A stretch of 64,000 nucleotides of DNA from Sclerurus mexicanus. Taxonomy: Eukaryota > Chordata > Aves > Passeriformes > Furnariidae. Under the pieces are notes generated by a model. It made no database searches. It saw nothing but the letters and a program-made list of their open reading frames with translations, and was not told where the DNA came from. This document shows positions 9,486 through 22,375 of the stretch, piece after piece. Position 1 is the first letter of the stretch. Every line of letters starts with the position of its first letter. The translations under genes were made by a program, and so were the position numbers. The DNA lies in assembly GCA_013396755.1 (NCBI GenBank), contig VWZF01006736.1, positions 1,256,422 to 1,320,421 on the forward strand, read 5' to 3'.

Positions 9486-12400
9486 ACACAACACTGTATC
9501 AGTACTGTCAGTTTGCATCTAGACACACTTTATTGTTTCAAAATTTGGTATTTGATTCATGCTGTTAATATCTCACACACAAATTCTCACATGTATCTTA
9601 GATCAAAGTATAAAGACCATCCCCATTTTTATTTCTCCCGGCATGTGTGCTTTCATGATAGTTCCTTTTTTTATCCTCTCAGAAAAGAAGTTTAGAGCAC
9701 AGTAGATTAGTACCTTGCTAAATTTATGGATTTTGTTCTTAGCCTTTGTGAAACTGAAATTTCATCTCAACTGCACCATTCCTTGTCTATCATCATAATC
9801 ACAGTTGTGCTGCTTTAATGTTCAATTGATACTGGAAAAATGAGAACAATGACCCTTGTGCTAATTAGCCAGCCCAGAGAAGCCACTTAGATGGAAAGTG
9901 TGGAATTCAACAGGGCAGTAGTTTACATATTTTACTCATATCTTATGTTAATTATGGGCTCAAAAAAATTTGCCTTATAATTCCTTTATTTTAGCCTTAT
10001 ATTTCCTTTATTTAGGAAATAAATAGGCTTATACTTCCTTTATTTTAGTTGGGGCAGGCATATATTTCCTATCAATTTTCTTTTCTTTTTTTTTTTTTAA
10101 TTCGAGTGAACTAGAGTATTAGAAACTGATCGGTGGATTGTGAACATGGTGTTGAGTGATTCACTATGCTATTTTCTTCTTTCTCAAGACATTCTCATGA
10201 CACATTCCCTTTTGTTTTTTCATAATATAAAGAGTTAAGCCATTATCCATGTCAGTTTAATAAAAACCTTCTCATAAACTTGCAAATTGGATCTTTTCAA
10301 CATGCAAATTGTGCCTTTTCAAATACCTTGGCAGTGTATCTACCTGAACTATAAAATAAAATTGCAATACATTTCTAAATAAATTCAATTGTCAGATTCT
10401 CCACTCTCAACCCCTATCCTTACAATGAAAATGCCCAGCTCTAAATGCTATTCGTGGTCATGTCACCAGTTCCTTAAGCCCCTTCATAAATTACAGTTTT
10501 GCTCTGAGAATATATTATCTTCAAGATATTAGTTGAAATGTTATTTGGCAGTGAAGCTAACACAGAGATTGTCAGGTAAGACTGATGCTGTCAACCTGAA
10601 AGCACATAAAGCCAGTAAGTACTGCACAGATACAGAGTCGAAACTGCCTGAGCTTCCACTGTAACAGGAGCTGTCAATCTGTCGTGTCATCTACTCTGAT
10701 TAAAAGATTTTGTGAGCATCTACAACTGCTGCAAAGGTTTCCTAGAAGGTAATGATGCAAAAATAAAAATCTGACTGATACGTCCATCACAGAATGGTCA
10801 AGGGCAACAGAGTTAGTTTCAAAGCTGCATGTTTCTGTTTATCAGATGGTATTTTAGTGGAAGTTTCTCAGAAGGTCTCTTTTGACTCCCTGTTTCCTCA
10901 GAAAATACTTATGTCATATGCCATCAGTACAGACATTTCAAGTCATTCATCTGCCACCTTTGTTTAAGAAATAAACTTTAGGCTGGAAAAAAAACAAAGA
11001 GCTTTTAATAAAATACGTTAAAGAAAACTTATTTTCTGCTCCCTTTCTCAGTTTTCAGAAATTTGTCTGCATCAGGATTACATTTTGTCTCCTCTTCAAA
11101 AGAGGTCTCCTGTACATAGTCTTCGAGAAGGCTCTTCAGGGAAAATAAACTCTCGAAACTTTGGCTCCAAATCACAGAGACCTATGGATGACTTGCAATG
11201 AATAGAAGGAAGATCAAAGAAGGATTAGAGGTTGTCTCTGGAGAACATAAGCAGCAATGACAAAAGGAAAGGTGCTACTTTTAGCTTAGTTATGTTCCCA
11301 CCAGGAAAATAATGAAAAAAAACTCCATCATCTTTGTTGGATTAATCACCAAATAGAAGAATTCCTTACATACCCGTGCTACTAATGTCCTGTTGTCCTA
11401 CATACCAGATAGAAAGAGACCCCTTCAGATCATTTCATGCTCATAACATAGTACATTATATGTTCTAAACTCAAAGAATAGGCAGAAATTTTAAATGTTC
11501 TGTTACATACGGTAGCATCTAAAGATTTAGAAAAATACACACGTAAAACAAAGCTTCTCTCTCCTTGACTTTTCCTCTTTCTTTCTCACACAGCTGGGTT
11601 TGTTCAAGCTTCCTGTAAGGTGTATTTTGTGAAAGTAAAATAATAAATAACAAACTTTATTCTTTAGATTAATGAACGCTAATTAGCATTTTCCCTTCTT
11701 TACTTCTCTGTGGATGTAGATAAATGCCTGTTTCAAGGTCATCTTTATCTTTAAATCTATACTTTAACATTTGTGTGCTTTGAGACTTGATTCACAGTAA
11801 AATGGGTGTTAATTTAGACCTGAGTACTATGAGATGTTCTGTCATGCATTGTTATTAAATTTAGATGATTAAACACATTATATTTCATCCTCTGACTTAC
11901 CATTTTCATGGTGATAGTCTCCTACTATGTGTGGCCAAATGATGTTCCTTTCTGCTCACAATAGGGTACCGGGTCTGATAAATTGTCACTGTAGGCATCT
12001 GGGGTTGGTGACTTGGGTAAGCATAAAATAAAAGTCTCATCATCTGAAGCTGCACATGACCAGGTTTCCTTTCTGTAGAAATGGAGCGCAGAGAAGAGAA
12101 GATGGGGAGGAAAAGGGTAAGGAACTGTAATCAGCACAGAAACCCACACTTGGAATTGGGAAGTTACATGAGGCTGCCTAATGCAGAAAAAATTTTCACA
12201 AAGCCTAAGGTAAGCATATCCAATACCTGGCCAAACTCTTCTCTAGGCAATTATATTGTATTTCCTACATCAACGTTCATCTGAGGATCCAAAAATATGT
12301 TACCAAGGCAAAGTGTATCTCTCCCTCTTAGCAAAACGGGATGCTGGAATACAATGAATTTAAGAAATTCTTAATCATTGAACCACTTATCTTTATTGCC

Positions 12401-14880
12401 AGTGTCAAAGATAGTAAGTAGAATATAGTAGAGTAGTGGGATAGCTGTTTCTGGAAATCAATGATTAAATGATGAGTTCATAGAAATTAGTTATCATTTT
12501 CCTTTTAACTTCTGCAACCAAGCAAAGTCAGGAATTTAGCTCAAATCTTTGACTGACCAGCTGCTGCTTTGCATCATTACAGAATCTTATTCCTCTGATA
12601 AGGGGTGAGAGATGCCCTCAAAAATAGTTTCTTTCATGATGATGTCAAAGAACAGAGGGGAAAAAAGTGCTCAAATCCTCTGTTTGAAATATATTGATTT
12701 ATGCCAAGAAATTTAGCTGAAGCTCATCCAAGCCTTAAGCCGTTTCACTCTATATATGCCTTGCAATTAATAAAATGCAATTCCTAGGAAACATAAACTC
12801 TGCCTGATGTCAGTAAGACTATTTCATTGAATAAGGATTGTCAAATGCAGTTAAGCTTGATCCTGTAATGATAAGAATGTAAAATCAGCCAAATTGAGTA
12901 ACACTAGAAATCCATCCTACTTGAGTCTTGAAAAGTGACTTGGAAAAATGGGCATGCACAGAGTAAAGGTTCCCTTGGAGCCTCTGTGGCTGTACATTGA
13001 ATTCCTGCTTAGGTTTTGGCCAAGCCAGCTCATGCTAGATCCTGATGTATGCTGGGAGCAGTCCCATTAGGTCAAAGGCAGAGTATCATACAGGCAGGAC
13101 AGATACCTGGGAAGAGCTAAAGGCCCATAATCACCCACAAACTGTTGTCTCTGGTGGTCATTATCTTTTTTATGGCAGTCTCCTCAGAACCCATTCACCT
13201 ATGGAAAAGGTGTAGACCAAACCTCCAAACTGGAGGATATGAAACATCAGCTTACTCAGAAATCTTCTAAAGCATATCTAATAGCAGCTGAATTGATGAG
13301 ACTTTCATGTATTCTGATGTGATACAATGGACACCAGCTTTGTGATGGAGAAGGATGAGCATTCTCACTAATGGGTAGGTAATTAGTTAAATTAAATCAC
13401 AGAGTAAATTGTCCTGTAAATCGGAAAGATCTGAATGGACCTAGACATACCTCCCATTCAGCTATGAGTGCATTTTCTACATCAGGAATGGCATCCAAAT
13501 AACTGTCTTTAACAGATGCTGAAAGTTGTGAACTCATTTTGGCCTTCACAATATCATGTGACAATGAATTATGCAGTTTAATTATTTATAATATGGAAAT
13601 AATCTCTCTAGAGAGAAAGCAGTAGTTTAAGTGAATTGTAAGGCAGCTTGCTAAGCCAGACATTCTGTAGATCATGTTGTAATGCCTAGGATATGGCAAA
13701 TATGCCAGACAGTGATACCACAAGCAAAGGATATGCATTAGAAATGATCTAGTGCCACTTTCTTGCTATTAGTAGCACACTGAAGTGTGATGGGAGCCAC
13801 ATCATGTATATCCCAATGGTCTACAAGGGGGAACAGGAGTAGACATTTCAGGAAGAAGTCTCAGCCTGAAACTGTGGTTATGTCAGTAAAACTGACAGTG
13901 ACTTCAAACACACTGCTCACCAAATTGTTCCACTAGGCAGCTCAAAAAAATTATTTTAGCATCTCTTCAGTTTTACTACCAGAAATATGACCTGGTAGCA
14001 TAACAGCAAATGCTGCTGATTTTCTTTATTACATGTTTGAAAGAAATTCTTATGACTTAAAGTACAGATATTTCCTGGTAGATGGTCCAGAGAATGAATA
14101 GTAACAGAGAATCTTGACTTCTTCCTATTTTGGCAGCCATGTAAGAGATCTATAAAGGAGCAAAATGTATTTTGAGCTTTGTACTGCTCTTCACTTCATA
14201 CAATAGGAAGTGCAGTCTTGGGAAACAATAGTATTAGGAGGCTATTAAATCCAGAAAAAATGTTCAAAAGAAGATAACTCAGAAACTAAATATGTCTTCA
14301 CCTCACCTTTCAATCCTTGATAAGATTAGATAGCTCCATGGCTCACACACAGAATCTGAACAATTTTTCCCTCTGACATGGTTGTCAGATGCAGAAAAAA
14401 ATCTATATACTCTGGCTGTGGAAAAAACCAACATACTAAAACAAAACTGCAGCTTTGAAAAAGGCAGGTAAGCAAATTTGTGGTTACAAGTTTAATTAAG
14501 ATCACATCAGGAACTTAGAGAGGATTGTCCTAGCTCTTTCCACACTACTGGGAATTCATTGCTACCTTGTCAGGAAACCAGAATTAAAGTTATTTGGTCA
14601 GGTTTGTTGGTGTGAAAAACTTTGCAGAATGACAGTGTACATATTATTTACTTGTGTTTGTCACCAGGCTTTTAAAATCTCAGTGTTTTGCCTGAGATGA
14701 CTGACCTAATCTAACAGCTTCCTACCTACAGGTGGGCTGTCCCATAAAGCTGATCCATGAGAGAATCAGCTCTACCTCCTGTCTTTGCCCTGTTAGACTG
14801 ACAGCCAAGCACAGATAACCCTTTTTACCACCATGGCTATGTCACATCGAATTGCTGTGATCAAGTAGACAGAATTTGTT
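9486..14880. other. Unannotated non-coding stretch
   Basis: 5.4 kb without a gene or clear transposon that I can identify. It has a T-rich run near 10085, an AT-rich short-repeat cluster near 10 kb, and only short open frames (the longest about 74 codons, on opposite strands near 12.0-12.2 kb). Old, unrecognisable repeats may be present. Confidence 0.5.
9969..10050 (+). repeat. Short AT-rich direct repeats with a hairpin
   Basis: The unit ttcctttattttag or a close variant appears three times at about 9981, 10003 and 10037. Inside lies an inverted repeat with 7-bp arms, atttcct and aggaaat (10001-10020). This looks like local duplication in AT-rich DNA. Confidence 0.6.
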
Positions 14881-14993
14881 ACAGAGTCACAGAATCTTCT
14901 AAGTTGGAAGGCACCCACAAGGATCATTAAGTCCAATTGGTAGAGTGAATAGCTTCTACAGGGATTGAACCCATGACCCCGGCATTTTTAGTA
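14881..14993 (-). mobile_element. tRNA-Ile/CR1-type SINE relic
   Basis: The right part, read on the minus strand, gives tactaaaaatgcc, then gtcatgggttcaatccc and ctgta. This follows the anticodon loop to T-arm of tRNA-Ile, including a good RNA polymerase III B box (ggttcaatccc, plus-strand positions 14961-14971). The left part is CR1-like 3' tail: cacagaatct, then gttggaaggcacccacaagg and atcattaagtccaa. A tRNA-Ile head joined to a CR1 tail is the structure of the passerine SINE family TguSINE1. The A box and 5' tRNA half are missing, so it is truncated and cannot be a tRNA gene. A CR1 variant with chance tRNA likeness is less likely. Confidence 0.6.
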
Positions 14994-17398
14994 CATTTGC
15001 AGGAAAGGTTTCCAGTTGCAATCCAAATTACTTAGGCACAGGCAAAAAGGAGAAGGAAAACAAAAGAGAAAAGGCAAGCAGCAGATATCACTAACAAATA
15101 CATTCCCCTGGCATTTATATTTTTGTACTTTAGTTCCAAGTTTTGGTTGTGTTATTAGTGGCTTTCCCTGTGCAGGCAGGTCTGACAGTCTGCTCTGTAG
15201 TCTCCAGTTCTATGTATATCTGAGACTGTTAAGAATTTGTTTAATCATTTATAGCTCCTTGGCTGTTTGTAAGGAGATGAGAGGCCATAGCAATGTTAAA
15301 AGGATTTACTGAAATACACAGAAAGAGCAAAAAATCTATTCAAGCCAATAAAATATGAACCACAACTAGCAAGCAGAGATTTACATTTCAATCGATAGTT
15401 CATTTAAATTGTTACTTAATTCTGGAACAACAAAATATTCAACTCATCAACTGGAATCCCAAACATACAGCAGAGGCAAAATAATCCATGAAGATTAAGA
15501 GCTTTCCTCACATGCCTGCCTGATTTTAAAAAACAAGCTTTCAAGTGCCTATGGCACAATTGTACAATGCACTGAAACCAAAACAACTACTAGACTCCAG
15601 AAGCCACAACAATGTCTCATGTACCTCAGTTGGTCTTAGCAACTGGGTATCCTGACACCCCACATCTCTCTCAGAGGGCAAGGTTCCTTTCTTAAGCTAC
15701 AAAACACCCTTGCAAGTTCTGGAGTCAGCTATTAGTCAGCCTGTATCCACAGAAAAGAATCTGACCACATCTCATCTGTTTTCTTCTGTCTGGAAAAGGT
15801 GAAGTGCATTTGGAGTCTCAACAGGAAGTTTAAAATGGAAAGGATTATTAAGATCTCCTTCATGTCTTCTTCTTCAGGGCCATTCAACGGTTTTGTAGAT
15901 TCTGCATCTTATTCATATCAGCAATTCCTCACATAAAAATATTAGGTTACAGTCACATGGTGTTCACCAAAAGATACTTGTTGCCTTTTCTTTTACATAA
16001 ACAATAAAAGTTGGAATCGCTTTAGCAGTCTAACTGCTCCTGGCCATCATAAGAAAAGGAAAGACATTCCCAGTGCATCCTATGACAATTCTTGGAGTGT
16101 CTCAGCTCTGCGTGGCGCTGCAAAGCCTGAGAAATCTATATCTGTACATAAATATACCTAATAAAAGTGTACACCCAAGTACAAGAGCAAGCACAGGAAA
16201 AATACCAGTGTACAAGCAAGTAAATACAGATAGCCAGAGCTCCATGCATGAGCAGGAGTAGTTTGCATTCTTGTTTTGCTATGTTCCTAAGCAAAGATAT
16301 CCATTAAAGTAACCAAACTAAGTAGCTGCAAGACATATTTATTGTCTCAATACCACTAGCAGCATGTTTTTGGATGTCTTTTTTAAAGAAAAAATTAAGT
16401 TAATTTAATTTCTTTAGCATTTTTTTAGATTTTTATGTGATTTTGGGTGCCAAAAAGGAAAGCAATTGCTAGTGTTCTTCCTAGGCTACATATAACCATA
16501 AGTTGCTGGGTTTGCTTGTTTTAAATTATCAGGAATTATAAATCTGGGAAAAGTTTAATGAGATCCACTAGCAGGCAACAACAGTATCTCTGTTCAAACC
16601 TAAAAGCAGAGCGGTTGGCAATTTCAAAAAAGATGTCATTAGGATGCCTCACTTTCTTCCTTTTTAAAATATAGCTCATTTTCTCTTGTTTTCATGCAGG
16701 CAAAGCCATTGCAGTTTAAAAAGGCACAATAGTCCTCTTTAGATTAGAAATAGTCTAACATCCATCCTGCCTGACTGTCTAGGAAAGTGGTACTTGTGGT
16801 AGCAATTACAAGGATGATTTGAGCTTTTTCTCTAAGGGAAGCAAAACTAGCTCTTGTCTAAATAAAGCAATGTGTTCTTTAAAAACAAAATACAAAACAA
16901 ATGTTATTATGCTGTCAAAATTTCTAGAAAGCTGCTCTGATCACCATAATGTGTCTCGCAGTAGAAAGTGCGGAGGCATTTGTAGGGCCTATAATAAGTT
17001 TTCCCAGACACACTTGCTGAACAAATGAATCCCTGTAAGTGGCTGGGAGAAGCAGCAGGTCACTGCACAGCTGCATCCAGGACATGGTCTGCTATAAGGA
17101 GACATGCTGGGTGAGACGTTAAAAATCCCACTTTCCCTCTGAAGAAGCCTATCATGTATTCAGATGGTCTTTGCTTACCTCAATATCTGATGAAACTTGG
17201 GACAAATGACTCTGGTTTATACTAGCTAAGAGCTTAGCTTTTGTGGCCATTAAATTCAGGCAGGAAATAAGACATAGTAAGTCTTGCAAGATTTCAAGCT
17301 GGGCTTCCAGCTATCACTCAAGCTGAGCTCCAGAACTTAGAGTAGTCTTCTTATTTGGCATTGCAGAGCTTTCCCTCTGCTCCAAATCCTGCATGTGT
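14994..17398. other. Unannotated non-coding stretch
   Basis: No gene or clear transposon recognised. The plus-strand open frame at 15016-15312 (98 codons) has no recognisable domain and lies in ordinary AT-rich sequence; I do not call it a gene. Confidence 0.5.
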
Positions 17399-17408
17399 AC
17401 TATTCTTG
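17399..17408 (+). repeat. Target-site duplication, left copy (10 bp)
   Basis: actattcttg occurs here and again at 17780-17789, exactly flanking the LINE fragment. Bases just outside differ on the two sides. This is the expected footprint of target-primed insertion. Confidence 0.8.
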
Positions 17409-17779
17409 TAGTTGTGCTCTATGGTGAACTCGTCACCGGCTGCCGCAAGAGAGGAGCCCTGAAGAGGAGATACAAGGATTCCCTGAAACAACACCTCAGC
17501 CTTGGCCGTATTGACCACCATCAGTGGTCCACTTTGGCCTCCAGTTGGGAGAAATGGAGACACACCATCCATAACGCTGCTGCTTCCTTTGAGAACACAC
17601 GCAGAATCAGTCTTGAGGAAGAAAGGCAACGCAGGAAGAACCGTGCCTCGCCAATAGTGCCGATGGAGACTTTCTGCTGTGCCTATCTTGCACTGGCCTT
17701 TTTAGCCACCAGCGTGCTTGTAGCAAGCGTGAGTAGAGCCCTTGCAAACCTTCATTCACGAAGCCTAGCCATGATGATG
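17409..17779 (+). mobile_element. Non-CR1 LINE 3' end, copy 2, 5'-truncated
   Basis: A 371-bp copy of the same element as 6955-7558, about four in five bases alike by eye. It encodes LYGELVTG, a basic KRGALKRRYKDSLK stretch, and EKWRHTIHNAAASFEN followed by a charged EEERQRRK run. A small deletion in the finger then shifts the frame; the last residues GLFSHQRACSKRE and the stop at 17734-17736 are in another frame. It ends in aagcctagccatgatgatg. A perfect 10-bp duplication flanks it, which fixes the true 3' end and shows that it inserted on its own, without satellite. The 165-codon plus-strand open frame here is a mixture of two frames plus flank. Confidence 0.85.
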
Positions 17780-17789
17780 ACTATTCTTG
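17780..17789 (+). repeat. Target-site duplication, right copy (10 bp)
   Basis: actattcttg, identical to 17399-17408, directly after the (atg)n tail of the LINE fragment. Confidence 0.8.
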
Positions 17790-20755
17790 CATACAGTCAG
17801 GAACATTTTCTTTTATTTGTTATGAATGACATGTATGTATCTCTAGTTTGTGCATGTCTGACAATTCTAATTCTCTACATTGTCATATGAGACTGTGGAT
17901 GTCCTTGCTGGTAACCTGACTGCAATAGTAACATCAAAAAGGAGGAACCTGATGGCAGACACCCTTCTTCCAAGAGACGAGAGGTTTATACTGGGAAGTA
18001 AAAGTCACATGTAGGTGAAAATTGAAACTAAAGAACAGCCAACAATAAAACTTGACTAGTCCCATCCAAAATAAAACCAGAGTTTTTGTCAGAATCTACT
18101 GGAAGGAAAAAGGAACTACAAAAGATTTTGATGAAAGGAACATAAAACCTCATGGGGCAACAGAAAAGCAGAATCTGTCAGAGAAGTAGTATTGCTGTTA
18201 GCACCAGATTAGAGCTTTCTAGACAAATGATGCTGGCCTCACTTCAAGACATTAGGTTCTTAAGAGAACATGGTGTCCAGCAACATTGTTTTTAATATTT
18301 TACTAAAAGGATACTGTTCTAAAAATGAACAACTGCTTTGTGAACCTGAAAAAAGAAGGCTAAATTTATTTGGGCTAGCTGGTTCTAAAAATTATTTTAC
18401 AAGCACTTTTACTTCCTATTTTATAAAAATTTCTGATTCTACTTGAAGTTTTGTAGCATCCAATTTTCCAGTGCTTACTAGAAATCTATGATAGTCAATC
18501 TGCATGGAATGATAGCGGGCTCTTATGTAAATACCTTTAACTCTTTCCTGCAGCCATGATAATTTATTTTTTTTTTATAATCCAAATTTGGACCCTAATG
18601 AGTCCTTTATATCATAAAATAAATTATAATAATTATAAAAAAAAGATAAAAACCAAATCAGAGGTATTACAGCATCAAGGAAGAATCACTGTCTTACTTT
18701 TAGAGCTAGCCTGAAGCCTAGGGGAGGTTGTTTCTGGGAGATCAGAGCACTTGGACTTAAAAGTAGTATTCAGAGGGGAAATCAGATTAATGAGTCAGCT
18801 GCCTTTGGAAAATGATGCACCAGCATGGATAAGGCCATCACCATATTTCAAGAAGAAGTGAAACATATCTGTAGGGTGGCAAATAGCAGTTCTCCCAGCA
18901 AACAGCCCTGGCAAACCACTGGTTAGGAATATCCATTTAAACAGCTACTTTTTCATCATTAGCTATGATGGTGTCCCTAATGTAGGGTGCCAAAACTGAG
19001 AGCTCCTGATTTGCAATGCATTTTACTCAGGTGAAAATATCTTTTTAGCTCAATGCTCACACTAACATAACTTCTGCTTCCATCTTTTTGTAGCTGTAAA
19101 CCAGATTTACTTAAGATTTATTTAAAGGCATAAGTATAGAATTTGATTGCAATTGTCTATAAGGCTTTCACAGATAAAATCTGTTGTTAAGGATAGCAGG
19201 CTAGCTCAGTTCAGTGCTACTAGTTTGGTTACAAGAGATGTGGCTTAATTTCTATGTTCTGCTTATACTTTCTAGGTGACATGGAGCAAATCTTTCAAGA
19301 ATACTTACTACTGAAATTATAATGAAAGGCATTTTGCCTTCCAGAGAAATATGGCGATGTTTCACTGGAGAGTAAAAATAAAGGTAGTAATATCTCAGAC
19401 ACTGTCATAAACACTTGGCATAAATTTAATGCTACACAACCTAATGGGTATTTGGACCTACTCCCTGTTCACTGAGCCAAGTGAGCATTTGACTTTAGTT
19501 TTGCCACCAAAATATGATGTTGGCAAAGGCAGAGCAGAGCACAGATCTCTTTGTGTAGAAGTAAAATCACATCCCATTCTAATACTTTTGATTTAAAAAT
19601 AAATAAAAAAAGTTTAAAAAAGATTTTTTTCCAACAGCCTAGCTACAACTAGTGGAAAAACTAAAGACTATGATGATGTGTTGGTACAACTGCTTTATAT
19701 AGCATTAGAAAAGATTAAAACTACCTTACATTAATACAGAGGATGTATTTTTAGGTATCACGATTCACTACATAACTATGACAACACACTTCAAACATCT
19801 GAAAATAAACCAATATTCCTATAAACTATTTCAAAGCAAAAAAGAGCAGATTTCAGACTTTTCATATGAGACATTGCAACTCAGCAGAGTCTGGACTGGC
19901 TCACAGAATTTGGAACAACTCTCCCTGCCTTAAGACACTCCATGGGTGTCTGTATTTACTCTCTTTTCCTACCTGTTAGTCCCAAAACCAATGCCAAACT
20001 GCTTTAGCCTATTTGTGATCTGTACCTAAAAACACAGGAAAATAAATTTTACAGCATTCATGGTTAATCTAAAGGATAATTACTTCTACTCATTAGGAAG
20101 GAACATATTTTTGTGTGTTTTCATGAAAACAAAATTAGATAATATCAGTTAGGGATGTTGATTCTAGCTGGCAATGCAAAAGAGTAAACCAAGATCTGTT
20201 GTCCCAATAAATATGTAAAACCACTTAGGAGAAAGATTAAGATAGTCTGCTTTTCATCAGTTTAAGACAGCACTTACTCTGCCAGAATTTCACATCTCCC
20301 CTCTTTGTCTAAGGAAATGACTCCTTTTGTTTGTTATGCCATACGCCTGGAATGGCACCATGTGCTCCTGGGCTTCATGATCTTGAAAATAGTTCACGTC
20401 TCATCAGAAAAGTGATAGAAACACAAGAACAGCCACAAGGATGGGAAATGGCATGCAAATTCACCATGCACTCCAGCAGAAGTATTAAGCCAAATGAGTA
20501 GCTCTGGGTTGGGCTTCCTGACAAAGCCATCACCCTAGGGAAGAGCACAGCCATTTCCATCCCTTTGAAAAGGGGATGCTTTGCTTCTTTCTGTTTCCTT
20601 CTGACACTGCTCAAGACAAAAGTCCTTGAGATCTGGTCATTTGCCAATATGCAGCCAGACTGTAAACCTCCCATATTTTGTGTGAGAAATAAAAAATATG
20701 GGTTTATTACAAGCAAATAGTTCATAAACTCAAGAATTATTTTCTTTAGGCACAA
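17790..20755. other. Unannotated non-coding stretch
   Basis: No gene or named repeat. Around 18569-18644 there is an inverted repeat of 13 bases (ttttttttataat and attataaaaaaaa) separated by about 50 bp of AT-rich sequence. The minus-strand open frame at 20375-20755 (126 codons) has no recognisable domain. Confidence 0.5.
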
Positions 20756-21196
20756 TGTAGAAGTTGTAAGGTATCAGGTCCTGTCTGAAACTGATACCAG
20801 GGACATCTGCGGCTGGGAATGGGGAACTATCAAAGTAGATAAAGATATGGCTGAAACAGACCCCCGTCACGTGGCAAAATCCTTTGTGTGCAGAAGAAAG
20901 GGGTCATTCTGACCATGAGACCCTGTCTCCTTGCACAGGGGGGCATACCAAATCCAATCAGAAGAAGAAGACCACTTCACTCGTTATGCTAACAAGGCGG
21001 GATTCTAAGAATACATAAAAAGCGGGACTCCTGGGGGGAGGGTGTGCTTTTCAGACCTTCTTGGCTGGGGCACCCAGCACGTGCTGAAATAGAAACTTTC
21101 CTTTTTCTGCTAAACTTCTTTATCTCACAGATATTTGTATCTTCACTAAATTGAATAAAAGAGATTTTTCTAACATTTTGTATCTGTGCTATTACA
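20756..21196 (+). mobile_element. Probable solo LTR of an endogenous retrovirus
   Basis: The segment has the parts of a retroviral LTR in order: a CCAAT box (20954-20958) in a GC-richer U3, a TATA-like tacataaaaagc (21012-21023), a G-rich stretch, the sequence ggggcacccagcacgtgctg, a polyadenylation signal aataaa (21154-21159), and an end near gtgctattaca. The start could be tgtagaag at 20756 or tgtaaggt at 20765. I did not find a convincing target duplication, so the ends are approximate. No gag or pol sequence follows, so it is solitary. ERVK-like by general layout only. Confidence 0.6.
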
Positions 21197-22117
21197 CTCT
21201 GTCAGTTTTTCTTGGATAAATGATAAAAATTTAATTACAATTGCACTATATAAACAAAAATAGATATTTATGGGAAAGATTTTATAGAAACCAAATAATA
21301 ACTAGTTATAGTCAGACAAAAATTCATTTTTCTGAATTTAATATTCTAGTTAAATTAAAATTAAATACCTGAACCTAAGCTTGTGCCTCTACATTTACTT
21401 TGAAGTAATGAGGGAAAGCTAATTTTCAAAGGTAATTCAGTTCATACTAAAATGAGAGTTTAATGTGAATATTCCTCTGGATGTGTGCATATCTCTCAAA
21501 TGGTAGAATAGCTTAGGATGACTAAGTTAGAATTGTATGTTTAATTTTTAGAATCTTACACCTTGCCAGACAGATCCTACCATGAGTATGCTAATCTAAT
21601 GTATCTATGAGAGGTACTATTAAGACAACAACTTAAAAGAATTTAAAGAAGTTAAATGATACTGCGGTTCCCATTACAGCAATGTTTTTCTCCTGCAATT
21701 ATTTCCCTTCCCATAATAAATATTTCTTAGTGATATCTCCTGAAAGGAAGTGCACATGCACCTGGGGCCACCAGCTGGGTTGTACAGCCCATAAGTTTTT
21801 ATGTGAAATGACATAACCATCAAATACAACATCTTTACAGTACTTTTTTAGCATGCTATTATGGTCTAAAGAGCTATGATACAATGTGAAAAAGATTGTG
21901 TAGCAACATTGATGACAAGAGTTTTTATCTCCCCTGCACTCAAGCATCTGGATTTCAGACATTCATAAATAAATCTCAAAGAATAAAATAAAGAAAAAAA
22001 AGGAAAGTGAGTAATACATTGTCTGCAAAACATTACAGAACATTATCTCGAAACCTAGAAAACAGAGTTGTAATCCAAATCCTTTTTCTCTCAAATTCTA
22101 GGTGTTCCTGTTGTATC

Positions 22118-22171
22118 TAAATCTGAATCTGAATTTAACCCTAATTCTAAATCTAAATTTAAATCTAAATA
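22118..22171 (+). repeat. In-register degenerate hexamer array (TAAATC-type)
   Basis: Nine consecutive hexamers in strict register, all beginning with T: TAAATC, TGAATC, TGAATT, TAACCC, TAATTC, TAAATC, TAAATT, TAAATC, TAAATA. One is the exact telomeric unit (TAACCC). The array has diverged by substitution without loss of frame. Confidence 0.8.
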
Positions 22172-22254
22172 AAAATATTTCATAGTCCAAGTAAAAAGTA
22201 CAATCTTGTCATATTTCCTAGTAATTATCACCACAATCTCACTGCTATTATTTT

Positions 22255-22375
22255 AAAAGAAACTGTGAGAGAGGAATAGAAGGTTATTTTGCATGCTTTA
22301 GTAAGACAACCAAGGGCAAAGATTATGGCAACCTTTGATAATGAGGCATGAACTTGACTTCTATTGTATAGACCA
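22255..22375 (+). repeat. Diverged direct duplication, copy 1
   Basis: Shares a run of landmarks with 23688-23800 in the same order: agaaactg, agagagg, ttattttgca, gtaagac, accaagggcaaa, ttgacttct. I estimate about three quarters of bases identical over ~115 bp. It may be two copies of an old dispersed repeat or a local duplication about 1.4 kb apart. Confidence 0.7.

Noticed and set aside
14955..14993. Functional tRNA-Ile gene
   Set aside because: Only the anticodon-to-T-arm part is present, the D arm and A box are missing, and the rest is CR1-like tail.
17393..17890. 165-codon plus-strand open frame as a host gene
   Set aside because: It is the LINE C-terminus fused by a frameshift to out-of-frame 3' sequence and flanking DNA, bounded by target-site duplications.
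20375..20755. 126-codon minus-strand open frame as a gene
   Set aside because: No domain or start and splice context. It abuts the probable LTR and lies in otherwise featureless DNA.
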